Assembly: GCA_048213135.1 (NCBI GenBank)
Contig: PS015298.1
Location: 1-31,907 of the forward strand
From: Reclinomonas americana ATCC 50394
Taxonomy: Eukaryota > Jakobida > Jakobea > Jakobida
DNA length: 31,907 nt
Direction of reading: 5' to 3'
The position numbers and the translations under genes were made by a program. The notes beneath the pieces were generated by a model that searched no databases, was not told where the DNA came from, and worked only from the letters and a program-made list of their open reading frames with translations. Positions 1 through 11,094 of the stretch are shown one piece after another. Within the stretch, counting starts at the first letter, position 1. Each line of letters opens with the position of its first letter.

Positions 1-51
1 CTTGTGCGTGTATTGCCGCTAGGAACGTGAGATGCTTACCAGGCGGTGCAG

Positions 52-1548
52 TGGGAAGCTTCTCGCCGAGCAGCATCATTGCAGAGACAAGCGGAGTGCA
101 AGTGACAGTAAGTGGAAGTGGGCTGTCGGATGCAGATATTGTGCAAGTGCAGAGCGCGGGAGCATGCTCTGGTAGTGGCACTGTGTTGGCACTTGTGTCG
201 ACAGCTGTTGACGGACTGATGACGATCCGGCAAACAACGAGCACATCGCTGGCGGTGGAGTCGTATTGGGTGTGGTGCGTTTTCGTTGTCGTGTCTTCAG
301 TTGAAGGGCTGTTGCAAGCGGTAGGGGAACACGGTGTCAGTGAAGCACGCGAGAGCTCTTATTGTGTGTGTATGTGTGTGTTTTGTGTGTGCTTGTGTGT
401 GAGTTTGTGTGTGCTTTCGAGAGTTTGTGTGTGCTTGTGTATGTTTGGGAGAGAGGGAGTAAGAGACGAAGAGTGTTTCAGGAGAACACACGTGTGCGAG
501 AAAAAGAGGGACGGGAAGATGATTGTTGGGTGTTGCGCACTGATGCAGATTGTTTGTGTGCATTGTGCAGCATTCACTTTGGAGGTGCGGAAGCTGGCGT
601 GTGGCTGCGAGTGCCGGGCGTGTTGAGTATCGGTGTGTGGTAATCAGGGGAGTATTCTCGTGCAGTATTTGAGTATTTCAGTTGCGACTGATAGTCTTGT
701 GTGGTGTGACCGAGTACAGTGCCATCGGCTGATTCGTACACGCCGGCGAGCATCACGAGTGAGACAACGGGACAGAGTGTGACGGTGACTGGGCGTGGTC
801 TGACGACGAGTGACGATGTGAAGCTTGTGCTCGGATCTGGGTGCTCTGGCACGACGTCGTACAGCATGACGACAGGATCGCGGAGCGGATCTGCTGGTGC
901 GTGGGAGTTGACGGTGACGACGGGCGACGTGAATCTGACGCCGGCGGGACAGTACTCTGTTTGGTTCGTGTTGAGAGGAAGAAGGAGAAGAAGAAGAAGA
1001 AGATCGAGCATAGTTGTGTTCGTCCTCTTGTTGCTGACTGTGGCGAATGGCAGCTATCGGTTTGGTGGAGCGGGAGCGTATGTGCAAGTGACATCGACGC
1101 TGCTGAATGTCAGTTGAGTGATTTGATGAGAAATTTGTGATTGTCATGGATGTGTGGATGTCTTGTTTTGTTTGTTTGTTTTGTGTGTATTTTGTTAGCG
1201 CTCACCAAATTATGTGTTTGTGCGACACGCAGACAAACTTGCGGAGACGTTCTCGCCGACATCGATTGTGGCAGAGACGAGCGGACAGACAGTGACTGTG
1301 GCTGGGCGCGGAGTGACTGCATCCGATGGCATACGACTTGTGCTCGGTGCATCGTGCGGTGGTGCGACGACGTATGATTTGAGTGTGGGATCGGTTGGCG
1401 GAGTTGCTGGAGCGCGGACAGTGGTGGGCACAGTGTCGAATGTGAATCTGACACCGGCCGGATCGTATGTTGTGTGGTGAGTCGGGTGGGGAGCGGTGGG
1501 GGGGGGGGGGGGGGTAGGGGCGTTGGAGTAGGGGAAAGTAAGGAGGCG

Positions 1549-1580
<32 letters not shown>

Positions 1581-3401
1581 AGTATCGCTTGTGAGTTCTG
1601 TGAATGATGGTTCGGGTATGCGCGCAGCTACAACTACGACAACACTGGGTCGTTTGTGGCGTTGACGGGAACGCTGACTGTATGTTGCGTGCACTGTGTC
1701 TGTGTTTGATGTGCTGTGTTTGTAATGCGTGTTGTGTGTGGCGTTCGCCTGGCGAGGTTTGCTGACAAACTCATGTGTTGTGCGTGCGCAGCGGCGTCTG
1801 CCGATTCGTACACGCCGGCGAGCATCACGAGTGAGACAACGGGACAGAGTGTGACGGTGACTGGGCGTGGTCTGACGACGAGTGACGATGTGAAGCTTGT
1901 GCTCGGATCTGGGTGCTCTGGCACGACGTCGTACAGCATGACGACGGGATCGCTGGACGGATCAGCGGGTGCATGGACGTTGACGGTGACGACGGGCGAT
2001 GTCAATCTTACTCCGGCGGGACAGTACTCTGTGTGGTGCGTTGAGTTATTTGTTAGTTGTTGGTCTTGTTCTCTGCACACTGGTTTTGATGAAAGGAAGT
2101 CGACTTGTTCACTGACTTGATGTTGTGGATTGGTGCGACCATGCACAGCTATCGATTCGATGGGACGGCGACGTATGTGCAAGTGACATCGACGCTGTTG
2201 TATGTCAGTTGAGTGATGATGTGTATGATGGACAGTGTGGGCGAGAGACGGGAGAGGGGGAAGAATAGAGGATGAAGATGGAAATGAGGGAGTGAGTGAG
2301 GTAGTGCATGCGTGTTTACGGATGGAACTGAACTGTCTCTCTCTCTCTCTCTCTGTGTCTCTCTCGTTTCTCTGTTTTCGTTCTTCTCATGTGTTTTCCC
2401 CTTGCTGCTGCACAGACAAACTTGCGGAGACGTTCTCGCCGAGTTCGATTGTTGCGGAGACGAGTGGACAGACGATCACGGTGAGTGGGCGCGGTCTGAC
2501 GACGGCTGATGCGATTCGTCTGGTGCTCGGTGCTTCGTGTGGCGGAGCGACGACGTATGATCTGGCTGTGGGATCGGCGGGTGGTGTTGCGGGAGCGCGG
2601 ACTGTGGTTGGCACAGTGTCGGATGTGAATCTGACACCGGCCGGATCGTATGTGGTGTGGTGAGTGAGTGTGGAGACTCAAAGTTACTTACTTCTTTAAT
2701 GCAATTTTGTTAATCGGCTTACGCGTTGTGCATGGAACAGCTACAAGTACAACAACACTGGGTCGTTTGTGGCGCTGACGGGAGCACTGAGCGTGTGTTG
2801 CGTACTGTTTCTTTCTTTGTAGGTGCTTTTATGTTGTCATGTTGTTGGATTGTGTTTCATTGTGAATGGGATAACAGCCAAGCTGGCGGACTCTTTCTCT
2901 CCGGCCGGGATCTCTGCAAGTACAGCCGGACAGACGGTGACTGTGACTGGGCGAGCGTTGACAGCGAGTGACGCTGTGCGATTGGTGTCTGGTGGCACGT
3001 GCACGAGTGGCACGACGACGTACGACATGACGAGCGGAGCAGTGGGTGGAGTGGCTGGAGCACGCACACTTGCAGTGTCGACGGGCGATGGCAGTCTCGC
3101 GGCTGGATCGTATCTTGTGTGGTGGGTGGTTGTTTTGTTTTGTTATTGATGTGCATTGATGCAGCTTGTATTCTTTTCCTGTGGGTGGATGAACGGCTCA
3201 GGTGGGTTTTTGTTGTTTTTCCTCTGTTTTCACAGTTTCCTGTACGGCGGAGCGGGTACGCCTGTGCAGGTCGGGAGCACATCACTGCTTGTTGCAGCAG
3301 GTGTGTATGTGTTTCTGCAGTGTTACAGCATGGTGTTTTGGTCATGTTGTTTTGTTTTATGACGTGTTTTGTATGCTTCTCGCTCTGTGTGTGTGTGTGT
3401 T

Positions 3402-3477
<76 letters not shown>

Positions 3478-3608
3478 GTTATGTGTGTGTGTGTTGTGTG
3501 TGTGTGTGTGTCGTGNNNNNNNNNNNNNNNNNNNNNNNNNNNNNNNNNNNNNNNNNNNNNNNNNNNNNNNNNNNNNNNNNNNNNNNNNNNCTGTGTGTGT
3601 GTGTGTTG

Positions 3609-3686
<78 letters not shown>

Positions 3687-4252
3687 ATATGTGTGTGTGT
3701 TTGTATGTGTGTGTGTGCGTTCGTGATGCAGCTGGGAGCTTCTCGCCGAACAGCATCGTTGCGGAAACGAGTGGAGTGCAAGTGACTGTGAATGGCAGCG
3801 GTCTGTCGGATGCGGATGTTGTGCAAGTTCAGAGTGCGGGAGCGTGCACGGGAGCTGGCACTGTGCTGGCGCTTGTTTCGACGGCAGTCGATGGACTGAC
3901 GACGATTCGACAAACGACGAGCACGTCGCTGGTGGTGGGGTCGTATTGGGTGTGGTGCGTTCTTGGTAGAGGCACGGGGGGTGGGGGAGAGGCGGCAGTG
4001 GAGATCTAGAGGCGCTGATTCGACAAGCGAGAACTCATGCAGCCGTTTGAGAGTGCAATGAGAGAGGGAGAGAGAGAGAGACAGATCAGGGAGAGCAAGA
4101 GTATCACGAAGCCTGATCACGTGATGCGTTTGGTGATTGGTAATCGTTCACTGACTGAGATGAGTGTATCACGTCAGCATTCACTTTGGAGGTGCGGATG
4201 CTGGAGTGTGGCTGCGAGTTCCTGGCGTGTTGGCTGTCGGTGAGCATGTGTG

Positions 4253-4295
<43 letters not shown>

Positions 4296-4377
4296 CATGG
4301 TTGTGACTGGTTGACGTTTGATGTGATTGATGCCGTTTGGTGTGATTGATGCCGTTTGGTGTGATTGATTCGCAGTG
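52..4377 (+). CDS. Repeat protein of ~100-residue Ig-like cassettes (partial at both ends)
   Basis: Seven cassettes are visible, each made of a long exon A and a short exon B. Exons: 52-274/571-632, 720-963/1054-1112, 1233-1476/1628-1683, 1792-2035/2149-2207, 2416-2659/2741-2796, 2878-3121/3236-3300 and 3732-3954/4178-4239. An eighth begins at 4376 and runs into a gap. Exon A carries F/Y-(S/T)-P, then VTVxGxGL, a Cys near the middle (SGCSGTT, ASCGGATT) and ends Y-x-V. A to B introns are phase 2 and rebuild a Cys codon (TG + C or T), giving Y-V-C followed by a Y-x-F-G-G-like strand and V-x-V. B to A introns are phase 1, so the A+B pair is frame-neutral. Each cassette has two cysteines, which suggests a disulphide-bonded beta-sandwich resembling IPT/TIG or Ig folds, probably extracellular. 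That is inference: no signal peptide or anchor lies in the window, and I do not recognise the family with certainty. In-window coding is 695 residues. Confidence 0.8.
1498..1580 (+). repeat. Poly-G run and (GTT)n in a repeat-protein intron
   Basis: A run of about 17 G is followed 35 bp later by roughly ten GTT units. Both lie in the intron between exons 1233-1476 and 1628-1683. Confidence 0.9.
3386..3719 (+). repeat. (TG)n microsatellite with an internal gap
   Basis: A long TG tract with a few interruptions flanks a run of N on both sides, inside the intron between cassettes 6 and 7 (3301-3731). The tract ends about 12 bp before the acceptor. Confidence 0.95.
3516..3590. other. Assembly gap (75 N) inside (TG)n
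   Basis: Unresolved bases within an intronic TG microsatellite. The flanking exons are in phase, so no coding sequence need be missing. Confidence 0.95.
4243..4375 (+). repeat. (TG)n and a short tandem repeat before the acceptor of cassette 8
   Basis: A TG tract at 4243-4294 is followed by about two and a half copies of a 19-bp unit containing TGATTGATGCCGTTTGG, ending at the acceptor CAG at 4373-4375. All of this is intron of the cassette gene. Confidence 0.85.
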
Positions 4378-4551
4378 NNNNNNNNNNNNNNNNNNNNNNN
4401 NNNNNNNNNNNNNNNNNNNNNNNNNNNNNNNNNNNNNNNNNNNNNNNNNNNNNNNNNNNNNNNNNNNNNNNNNNNNNNNNNNNNNNNNNNNNNNNNNNNN
4501 NNNNNNNNNNNNNNNNNNNNNNNNNNNNNNNNNNNNNNNNNNNNNNNNNNN
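4378..4551. other. Assembly gap (174 N)
   Basis: The gap begins two bases into the expected cassette 8 exon and ends in a CT tract (4552-4586). If its length is right, it cannot hold the rest of the + strand gene together with the missing exons of the - strand gene at 4679-4961. Sequence is probably missing. Confidence 0.9.
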
Positions 4552-4590
<39 letters not shown>

Positions 4591-4672
4591 CTGTCTGTCT
4601 GTCTGTCTGTCTCCTTCCTCACGTGTCCCTCTCGCTTGATCCTTCTTCTTCTTCTCTCTCTCTCTCTCCATC
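4552..4672 (+). repeat. CT-rich microsatellite
   Basis: (CT)n, (CTGT)n and CTT runs. On the - strand this is a purine-rich stretch just after the donor of the small membrane-protein exon. Confidence 0.9.
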
Positions 4673-4678
4673 TCTCAC

Positions 4679-4961
4679 CTCTCGTCGCATCAGTGACATC
4701 GTCCACCGCATCGGCCAGCACCGGATTCATCACTGTGCCTCTGTGTCGCCCACTGTCACGCCCATCACTCTCCTTTCTCAGCTCCTGCGCCGCCTCCACA
4801 ATGGGCGACTTGACTGCCGACGACGAAGACGACGACGACGGCGATCGCAGACGCAGAGTGATTCCGTGGCGGAACTCGCCTCGCCACCACTGCTGGAGCA
4901 GCCAGATGAACAGTGCACCCAGCACAATGCCGAGAAAGATCTCTCCTGTCGTCACCATCAA
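4679..4961 (-). CDS. Small single-pass membrane protein, first exon (3' end lost in gap)
   Basis: An ATG at 4961 opens about 94 codons on the - strand. Residues about 7-22 (GEIFLGIVLGALFIWLL) form one strong hydrophobic segment, followed by QQWWRGEF, a basic stretch, a run of seven serines and an acidic region. The exon probably ends at a GTGAGA donor whose intron starts at 4678 and contains the GA/CT microsatellite and the N run. Later exons are therefore not visible. It starts only 56 bp after the stop of the GT31 gene on the same strand. I tested joining it to that gene: the GTAAGC at the GT31 stop gives the wrong phase for the membrane segment. I do not recognise a family. The antisense + strand frames here are arginine/serine-rich and look like shadows. 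Confidence 0.5.
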
Positions 4962-5017
4962 AACGAAATCTCGTGTCCCGCGCGATCTTCGTTTACTCCC
5001 CGTCGCAACGGGGCTGC

Positions 5018-6487
5018 TTACTCGGCGTCGGGGAACAGTGTCATCAGTGACTGCGCCACCTCCACCGACTGGCAGCGATGCATGGCGATGCTGGAGGCGA
5101 TGGGCGGGCGGGGCATCTCGGCGCCCTTGATCGGCAAGTCGTGGAAGCGATCATTGTCGGCGACGAGATGCACGGGGATGCCGTGGAAGGCGAACCACCA
5201 CGACAGAGTGCAGTCGTTGCGGCCGAACAGGTCGAGGGTGGCGATTGGCGTCTCGCGTACCCAGCCGACCAGATCCCACGACAGCACAATGGCCATGCCG
5301 GAGATGTATGTGTAAATGGCCTCACCGCGGTGCGCGGTTTGCGCGGCGCCCCACAGCAGGCGGCGGCGAGGGAGGCGCGAAAGCTCACGCTCCAGCTCCA
5401 CTGTGCGCAGGAAGGTGTCGGCGTCGGCCTTGACGAGGTAGCGGACGGCGGTGCCGTTGTAGTGCTCAAACGCCGCAATCATCCAGTCGTGCACCTTGCC
5501 CGAGTCGACGTTCTCGTTGGTCTCGACAAAGAACAAGTCGCCGTGCTCGGCCTGCTCCTTTGGCAGATCGGCCAGCGTCTTGGCCGTGCGCGGCATGCCA
5601 ATAACAAAGGTGACTTGCACCGAGCCGTTCGGGTTGCGCTGCGGGTGGTACACGTTGCGGTAGCGGCCCCACGTCTGACGCACGGCCTCGCGCTCCGCCA
5701 CCGCCTCGTCGGTCGACAGCACGCCCACGATAATGGTGACGTGCGGGCCAGCCGGCAGTGGCGGCCGATCGCGAATGAATGCCAGCGCCTCCACATCGTG
5801 CAAGCCGTCTGGCTCCGTCATGTTGAAGCCGTCCTGGAACGGGCACGGTGAGGCAATGGTGCGCGTCCAGTCGGCGGGCTTGCTGTCCAAATCTAGGGTG
5901 GTGCGGTCGTCTTGGCCGTTGAAGATGGCTGTCGCCGGGGCGTCGGTCATGCCCCACTCAGGAATGTCGTAGCTCGGTGGTGGAGGCTCCTGCGGGGAAA
6001 GGGGGGAAGAGTGAGCGGAGACTGACAGAGAGGGTGGCGATGAGAAAGGTTCACCTTCAAGTACTCGGCGGCCTCCTGTGTGGGTGGACGAGAAAGAGAG
6101 AGATGAGGATGAATGGTGGGAGAATGCGGGCGGAGGAGGAGCGAGAACCACGTACGTCGGGGAAGTCGTGGACAAAGTTGGCGGCCAACTCGACAGTCAC
6201 ATTGGTGGGCGTGGCCACCTTGTCGCGGGCGTGCTTGGCCGTGTGAATGAAGGACGGGTATTTGATGTTCTCGGGCACTGCACGGAGTGAGTACAGGGAA
6301 AGAGGAAATGATCAATCTGCGGTGCGCGCGTACCAGAGCGGCGGTGGCGAGGGAGACCCGGTGTCACCAGCACAATGTCGTCTTGCGTCTCGGGGAGGCG
6401 AACGACGAAACCCGTGCGCAGTTGGCGCGTGCGAGTGGGCGTTGGGATGGGTGGCTGTTGGGGAAGGGTAAGGGGGAGGAGAGGGAG

Positions 6488-6518
<31 letters not shown>

Positions 6519-8310
6519 GAGGAGGAGGAGAGAGAGAGGAGGAGGAGGAGGAGGAGGAGGAGGAGGAGGGAGGAGGGAGGAGGAGGGAGGAAGGGAAGGG
6601 AGGAGGAGGAGGAGAGACGAAGAGGAGGAGAGAGAGGATGGTGGGAGAGAGAAAGAAAGGGAAAGGGAAAGGGAGACAAGAGGGAGAGGGAAAGGGACAG
6701 GGGGCGGACATGAGAGAAAGCGAGGGAGAGACACACAGGCATGAAGAGAAAGAAAGAATGCAAGAGAGAGAGACTGAGTGCGGGGAAAAGACGCACCTCG
6801 GGCATCCACGTCTCGAGGAGCTGCTCGCGCAGTGCCTTGGCCACGGCCGGCTCAAAGTGCGACTCCATGTCGTACTTTTTGACAATGGCAGAGGCTGTGT
6901 GTGCAAGCACATGAATATGTTGATTGCACACACTCTTCCTGCATGGAATCAACGCTCACCAAGTGCCTCTGCATCCGAGCCGTCGGTGGCAATGTCAAAC
7001 ACTGGCACGTGGCCGCCAATGAGCAGGCCCACACGACGAGTTGGGCCCGACGATTTCTGCACGGGAATGTGGTGAGGGTGTGTGACGGCAAACGATGACG
7101 AACAAGTTACAGACCGGAATGGGAGTGTCGTTGGGCACAGGTGTCGATGAGGTATCATCGGCCGACGTGTGCCATGCGTGAGCACCGACGAGTCGCAGAC
7201 GGCACTCTCGTTCCAGCTCCGGTGCCATGCCCATGTCGATGTTGTATTCTCGGATGAAATCGGCCACTGTCGTGAGAGGGAGAGGGAAGGGGGGAAGAGC
7301 GAAGAGAGAGGATGCACAGTGAGGAAGACCAATGTGAAAGGAGGAGGAAACGAGCACGGCGGGGTGCACAGCCTACTGAGAGAAAGAAAAGGAAGCTTGG
7401 CTTCTCGGAACTGCACAAGCCAGGCACCAAGAACATGTTGCACGAATGAGAAACGAGAAGAAACGAGATCACAGAACGTAGGAAAGAAGGCGAGAGTAGC
7501 AGGAGGAGAGCCAAGACAGCCAGTATCCTCTCCTTTGTCACTCTGTTGCGAAGGGAAACATCGAAGGGTCGCGCATGCATGATGCTCTGAGAGAGGCACA
7601 GGTCACAGACAGACAGACAGAGAGAGAGAGAGAGAGAGAGAGAGCAGACTGTCGACAAAGGGAGAAGCAAGTTTCGCTGCATCATGCACGGGGCCGATCG
7701 TACACAAGGCCAAGCACAGCTCTCACATGATGATGGTGTCAAGGGAGCGGTTTGACGTGCCGAGTGAAGCGAGGAACACAATTGCAAGTGATGCGCAGCC
7801 GACAATGCAGCCAGGCGATGCACAATACGTCTTCTCGCTCACACCTGCACGCCTCTCTTCTCTCTCTCTCTCTCTCTCTCACTCACTCACTCATTCCTGC
7901 ATGCCTCTCTGTCTTTCTCGCTGCATACTATCCCTCTCTCTTCCACTATCTCTCCCTCTCGCACACACACCTGCACGTCTGCGTCTCTCACTCTCTCTCT
8001 CTCTCCTCCCCCTCCCCCTTTCCTCCCTTCATCCCTCCACCCCCTCACCAGCCTGCTTAACCGTCCTCTGCCCCGCCGCCCAGCTCATGCGATACGTCTG
8101 ACCCTCCACAACCATGTCCATGCCGAAAAAGTCGGCCGCGCGCGCATTCGCCAACTCGTCCACAGCGACCTCGGTCGACGTGTGCAGTGCACTGCCCAGA
8201 CCACCACCACTATTGCTCTCGTTGCCAACAAGCACCTCCGCGTGACATGCGCCGACGAGAAGCAGCGACAAGAGAAGCAAAAGTGAGGCAAACACCTGCC
8301 TTCGCGCCAT
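5018..8310 (-). CDS. GT31-family glycosyltransferase (beta-1,3-galactosyltransferase type)
   Basis: Eight exons: 8310-8049, 7266-7115, 7056-6960, 6894-6797, 6454-6358, 6277-6156, 6075-6055 (21 nt) and 5989-5018. They sum to 1,821 nt, or 606 residues. Residues 1-24 (MARRQVFASLLLLLSLLLVG) are a signal peptide or signal anchor, placing it in the secretory pathway. Residues about 366-606 are the catalytic domain. It shows HVTIIVGV, then REAVRQTWG (the R-x-x-R-x-T-W motif), TFVIG, EHGDLFFVETNENV, the metal-binding DxD in VKADADTFLR, and YTYISGMAIVLSWDLV. These are hallmarks of UDP-sugar-dependent GT31 enzymes that extend glycoprotein or glycolipid chains in the Golgi. The sugar and acceptor cannot be read from sequence. 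Residues about 25-360 form a lumenal extension (GGHVPVFDIATDGSD, FVVRLPETQDDIVLV) that I do not recognise; most GT31 enzymes have a shorter stem. N-x-T/S sites fit lumenal placement. Several donors are weak (GTCTGT, GTCTCC), so exon edges need cDNA support. Confidence 0.85.
6480..6780 (+). repeat. Purine-rich (GA/GGA/GGGAAA) intron tract
   Basis: GAGA, GGAGGA and GGGAAA runs on the + strand lie in the intron between GT31 exons 6894-6797 and 6454-6358. In the sense direction of that gene this is a long pyrimidine tract leading to the acceptor. Confidence 0.9.
7267..8048 (-). other. Long first intron of the GT31 gene
   Basis: This 782-bp interval holds (GA)n at about 7616-7643 and CT-rich stretches at about 7856-8030. 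I see no additional in-phase exon. The phase-1 donor GTGAGG at 8048 joins the acceptor before 7266 directly, giving ...KQA-V-ADFIREYN. Confidence 0.6.
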
Positions 8311-8787
8311 TGCGGTGAATGAGTGAACGAAATTGTGCGGTGTGCGCGGGACAGCGTTCTTCCGCGCTGCGTTTGCTGCAGCGGCAGTGACAGGCCAGTA
8401 CCTCCTCTATAATACAGACTCCTCTTCAACAGTCAACAACAATTGTATGATTCAGTGGAGCTTTCGCGACGTCGACGTCGATCGACGTCAAGCGCAATTA
8501 GTGGCAAAGCAAGGAGCGCACCACGGGCAGTTGCAAGCTTCCCCGCTACTCTTCCATTACACCAGATCAGAACTCTGTTGCTGTCTCTGCAGGAAGGGCA
8601 CAACAGAGGACACCGCATACATGCGCCGTGAATTCGAAGTCCTGGACCACACAAGCCAGCACGCGATTGCTTCGCTTTGCCTTGAAAGGGAAGATGACTG
8701 CTTGGAGAAGAAAATGGTAGTTTGTGCCTTGGCAAGGGATTTGTGTACATTTTATGTTCGAATTCTTTCTTTCGGAAAAACAAAAAA
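8311..8787. promoter_or_regulatory. Divergent intergenic region between the GT31 and chaperonin-like genes
   Basis: These 477 bp separate two divergent start codons and presumably hold both promoters. A TATAAT-like string occurs at 8408-8413. An A-rich stretch (AAAAACAAAAAA) sits directly before the ATG at 8788. No coding exon could be fixed here, although a short upstream exon of the chaperonin-like gene is possible. Confidence 0.4.
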
Positions 8788-10771
8788 ATGAACTGCTTCG
8801 GTCCGCACGGCACTGGTGTGGCGCTGGTGGACTCTGCCGGCACCATTCACATCACACTGGCATGTGAACGCGTGCTGCGTGGCACTCACTGTGCGCGCGA
8901 TGACCTGCTGGTGCGCGGTGCACTGCAGCACGCCGATGTGTGTGGCGATGGTGCCGGCTGTGTGCTTCTCTGTGCGCGTGCGGCGGTGGAGCACTACCGG
9001 AAGAGGAGAAGGAGAGGAGGAGGAGGAGGAGGAGAGGAAGGTGATGCGCGAGTGTCGCATTCGTTGATGGCGATGCTTCCGTGGATGTTGGAGGAGGCGG
9101 AGCGAGTGTTGACGACTGTCGATGAGCGTGCTTCTGCGCTGCGACGCGTGTGTGAGAGCATGTTCTTGACCAGTGCCAATCGGGGAGTGGCCAGTGCGTT
9201 GGCGGCCATGGTGTGTAGCATGGTGGAGGGAGGCGAGGGCGAGAGCGAGGAGTTGTCTGTGTTGCATGAGGTGCGTGTGCGCAGTGACTGGTGATGAGGG
9301 CTATGCTGAGTCTCTCTCTGTCGTGCAGCGAGCTCGATGGATGTCGACTGCGTGGCCCGTGGTGCACTTTCCTGGCGCACCGCTTGCGGCGTCGTCGGTC
9401 GAGGAGGCGTTGTTTTGGGAGGGCGGCTGGGTGTCGTCGCTAATGCCGCGGGCGGTCAAGGGGTTGCGTTTGTCGTCTTGCCGTTGTGTCTCACTCGGCC
9501 TGTGTCGCCTCACCTCGGAGAGCAGAGCTGCCGCCGTGTTCGTCATCATGGATGGAGCAGCCAGTCGTGCTTCCGATGACACAGACGACAGCAGCAGTGA
9601 GGGCAGCAACAGCAGTGAGAGCAGCGATGACAGCGATGATGCGGACGACGAGGCTGCCGAGTCGCTGCCTGTGGAGGAAGAGTCGCACGAGGGCCTGCGT
9701 GTGCTCGGGGAGGGCGAGTTTCGTCGCCTGGTGAACTCCACCGGCAGTGCGAGTGGCGTGACGCCAGCCGAGGTGTGGAATCACTTGTTTGGTGCCGTGC
9801 GAGCGCTCGCACCCCGAGAGCAACCGCTCGTGGTGGTGCTGGTCGGGCCGTGGACGCGAGGCCGTGTGCCAGAGGTGGTCACGCAGGCAGCCATGCAGGC
9901 CAATGTGTTGGTGGTGAGGACTCCTGGCGAGAGAGAGACGAGCGAGAGAGACGATTGTTGACACTCCGTGTGTGCAGACTGATGCCTGTCCAAGTGCCGC
10001 CTACTGCGTGGAGCTGTGCGCCAAGCTCGGTGTGCAGCCACTGTACGCCAGTCCTCACTCACTGCTGCCGGCGATCGACGGCGCTGTCGTTGTGGCTCCA
10101 TTGCACGCGGCCACTGTCGGCAAGCTGGGCGATCGCACACACGTGACACTGCGCTTTGCGGAAAAGATGAAGACCCTGGTGCTGCGGGCGCCAGTGGCAC
10201 CGCTGTGCGAGGAATTCGATCGCCTACTGCGACGGTGCGTGCGAATGGTGCAGCGGGCCACGGCGCCACCGAGCACGTCGCTGCGCTTGATCCCGGCGGG
10301 TGGTGTGTTTGAGCGCACGCTCTCTCGTGCGTGGCGCTCACCCGACGGCGATTGGAGCGAGAGCGATCGTGTGGCGCTGGAGTGTGTGGCCGAGGGACTG
10401 TTTGCCGTGCCTCTCGCGCTGCGGCGATCAGTGGCGCGACCGACCACTCGTGTTGCGTGATTGTGTCAGCAGCATAGAGAGTTTCACAATGACTGATTCT
10501 TGGAGGGGAACAGGAGGTGGAGTTGCGACTCGGTGTGCAGGAGGACGAGGAAAAGGGTGAGGAGATCGCGGTCGGGGATGCAGTCGAGTCGCTGGACATC
10601 AAGTTGCGTGGAGTGGAGGCTGCGGGGATAGGGACTGCGTGACTTACTCCGAGCGGCAGATTGGAGATGCTATCGTCGGTGGTGTCGCTGGTGGCGCAGG
10701 TGCTGCGCATCGATCAGCGACAGGGACCACTGCCGGCGACGACAAAGAAGAACGCCAAGGCGAATAGGTGA
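8788..10771 (+). CDS. Divergent CCT/group II chaperonin-like protein (BBS6/BBS10-type candidate)
   Basis: Five exons: 8788-9270, 9329-9913, 9978-10451, 10514-10602 and 10660-10771. They sum to 1,743 nt, or 580 residues, close to a CCT subunit. Chaperonin landmarks appear in order: CFGPHGTG at residues 2-9 (the GPxG start of the ATP site), CGDGAGCVLL near residue 52 (GDGT in active chaperonins), LRLIPAGGVFERTLSRAW in the returning equatorial domain (the G-G-x-x-E element), then DAVESLDIKLEMLSS and a C-terminal VAQVLRIDQ, matching the family's closing ILRVDD. The apical half carries a Ser/Asp/Glu-rich insertion of about 45 residues (DDTDDSSSEGSNSSESSDD). The altered GDGA, the insertion and the near absence of the N-terminal helix resemble BBS chaperonin-like proteins (MKKS/BBS6, BBS10, BBS12) more than a true CCT subunit, but I cannot choose between them. 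A missing upstream exon may supply the usual N-terminal helix. Two introns use the GTTGCG donor. Confidence 0.75.
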
Positions 10772-10903
10772 TGTGCCGGGAAGCGGAGCAGTGATCTCGA
10801 TGGAGAGACGTGAACAGCTTTCACCTCTGAACAGTGGCGGCAACATGCGACAGCAACGTTCGCAGCAATACACAAGAGCTCCGCGATTCAATGACATGCT
10901 GCT

Positions 10904-11009
10904 TCACTCCAAGTCATCGTCGTCGAATGGGTCGCCAAAGTCTACACAGGCAAGGGGTGAGGGTGAGCGCGAGGAATGGGCGAGAACGGAGGGGAGAGAC
11001 AAGGGCGCG

Positions 11010-11094
<85 letters not shown>

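Larger units (their letters stand above)
52..4239 (+). repeat. Higher-order array of cassette types alpha-beta-gamma-beta-gamma-delta-alpha
   Basis: Exon lengths and sequence sort the seven cassettes into four types. Alpha (223+62 nt) is units 1 and 7, beta (244+59) is units 2 and 4, gamma (244+56) is units 3 and 5, and delta (244+65) is unit 6. Each type totals a multiple of three (285, 303, 300, 309). Units 2 and 4 are nearly identical over exon A, as are 3 and 5, and 1 and 7. The order suggests duplication of a beta-gamma pair and a larger period that restarts at unit 7. The first two bases of the gapped unit 8 (TG after CAG) match the start of beta unit 2, as that period would predict. 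Confidence 0.75.

Noticed and set aside
3369-3785. Cys/Val-rich and His/Thr-rich frames over TG tracts and gaps
   Set aside because: Translated microsatellites and N runs only.
4037-4243. A frame reading QHSLWRCGCWSVAASSWRVG over the cassette B exon
   Set aside because: It is the wrong register. The spliced frame gives IHFGGADAGVWLRVPG, matching the other cassettes.
4961-5030. Joining the GT31 gene to the downstream membrane-segment exon through GTAAGC at its stop codon
   Set aside because: The donor is phase 2, but the membrane frame after the nearest CAG needs phase 1. The joined frame loses the hydrophobic helix, so I kept two genes.
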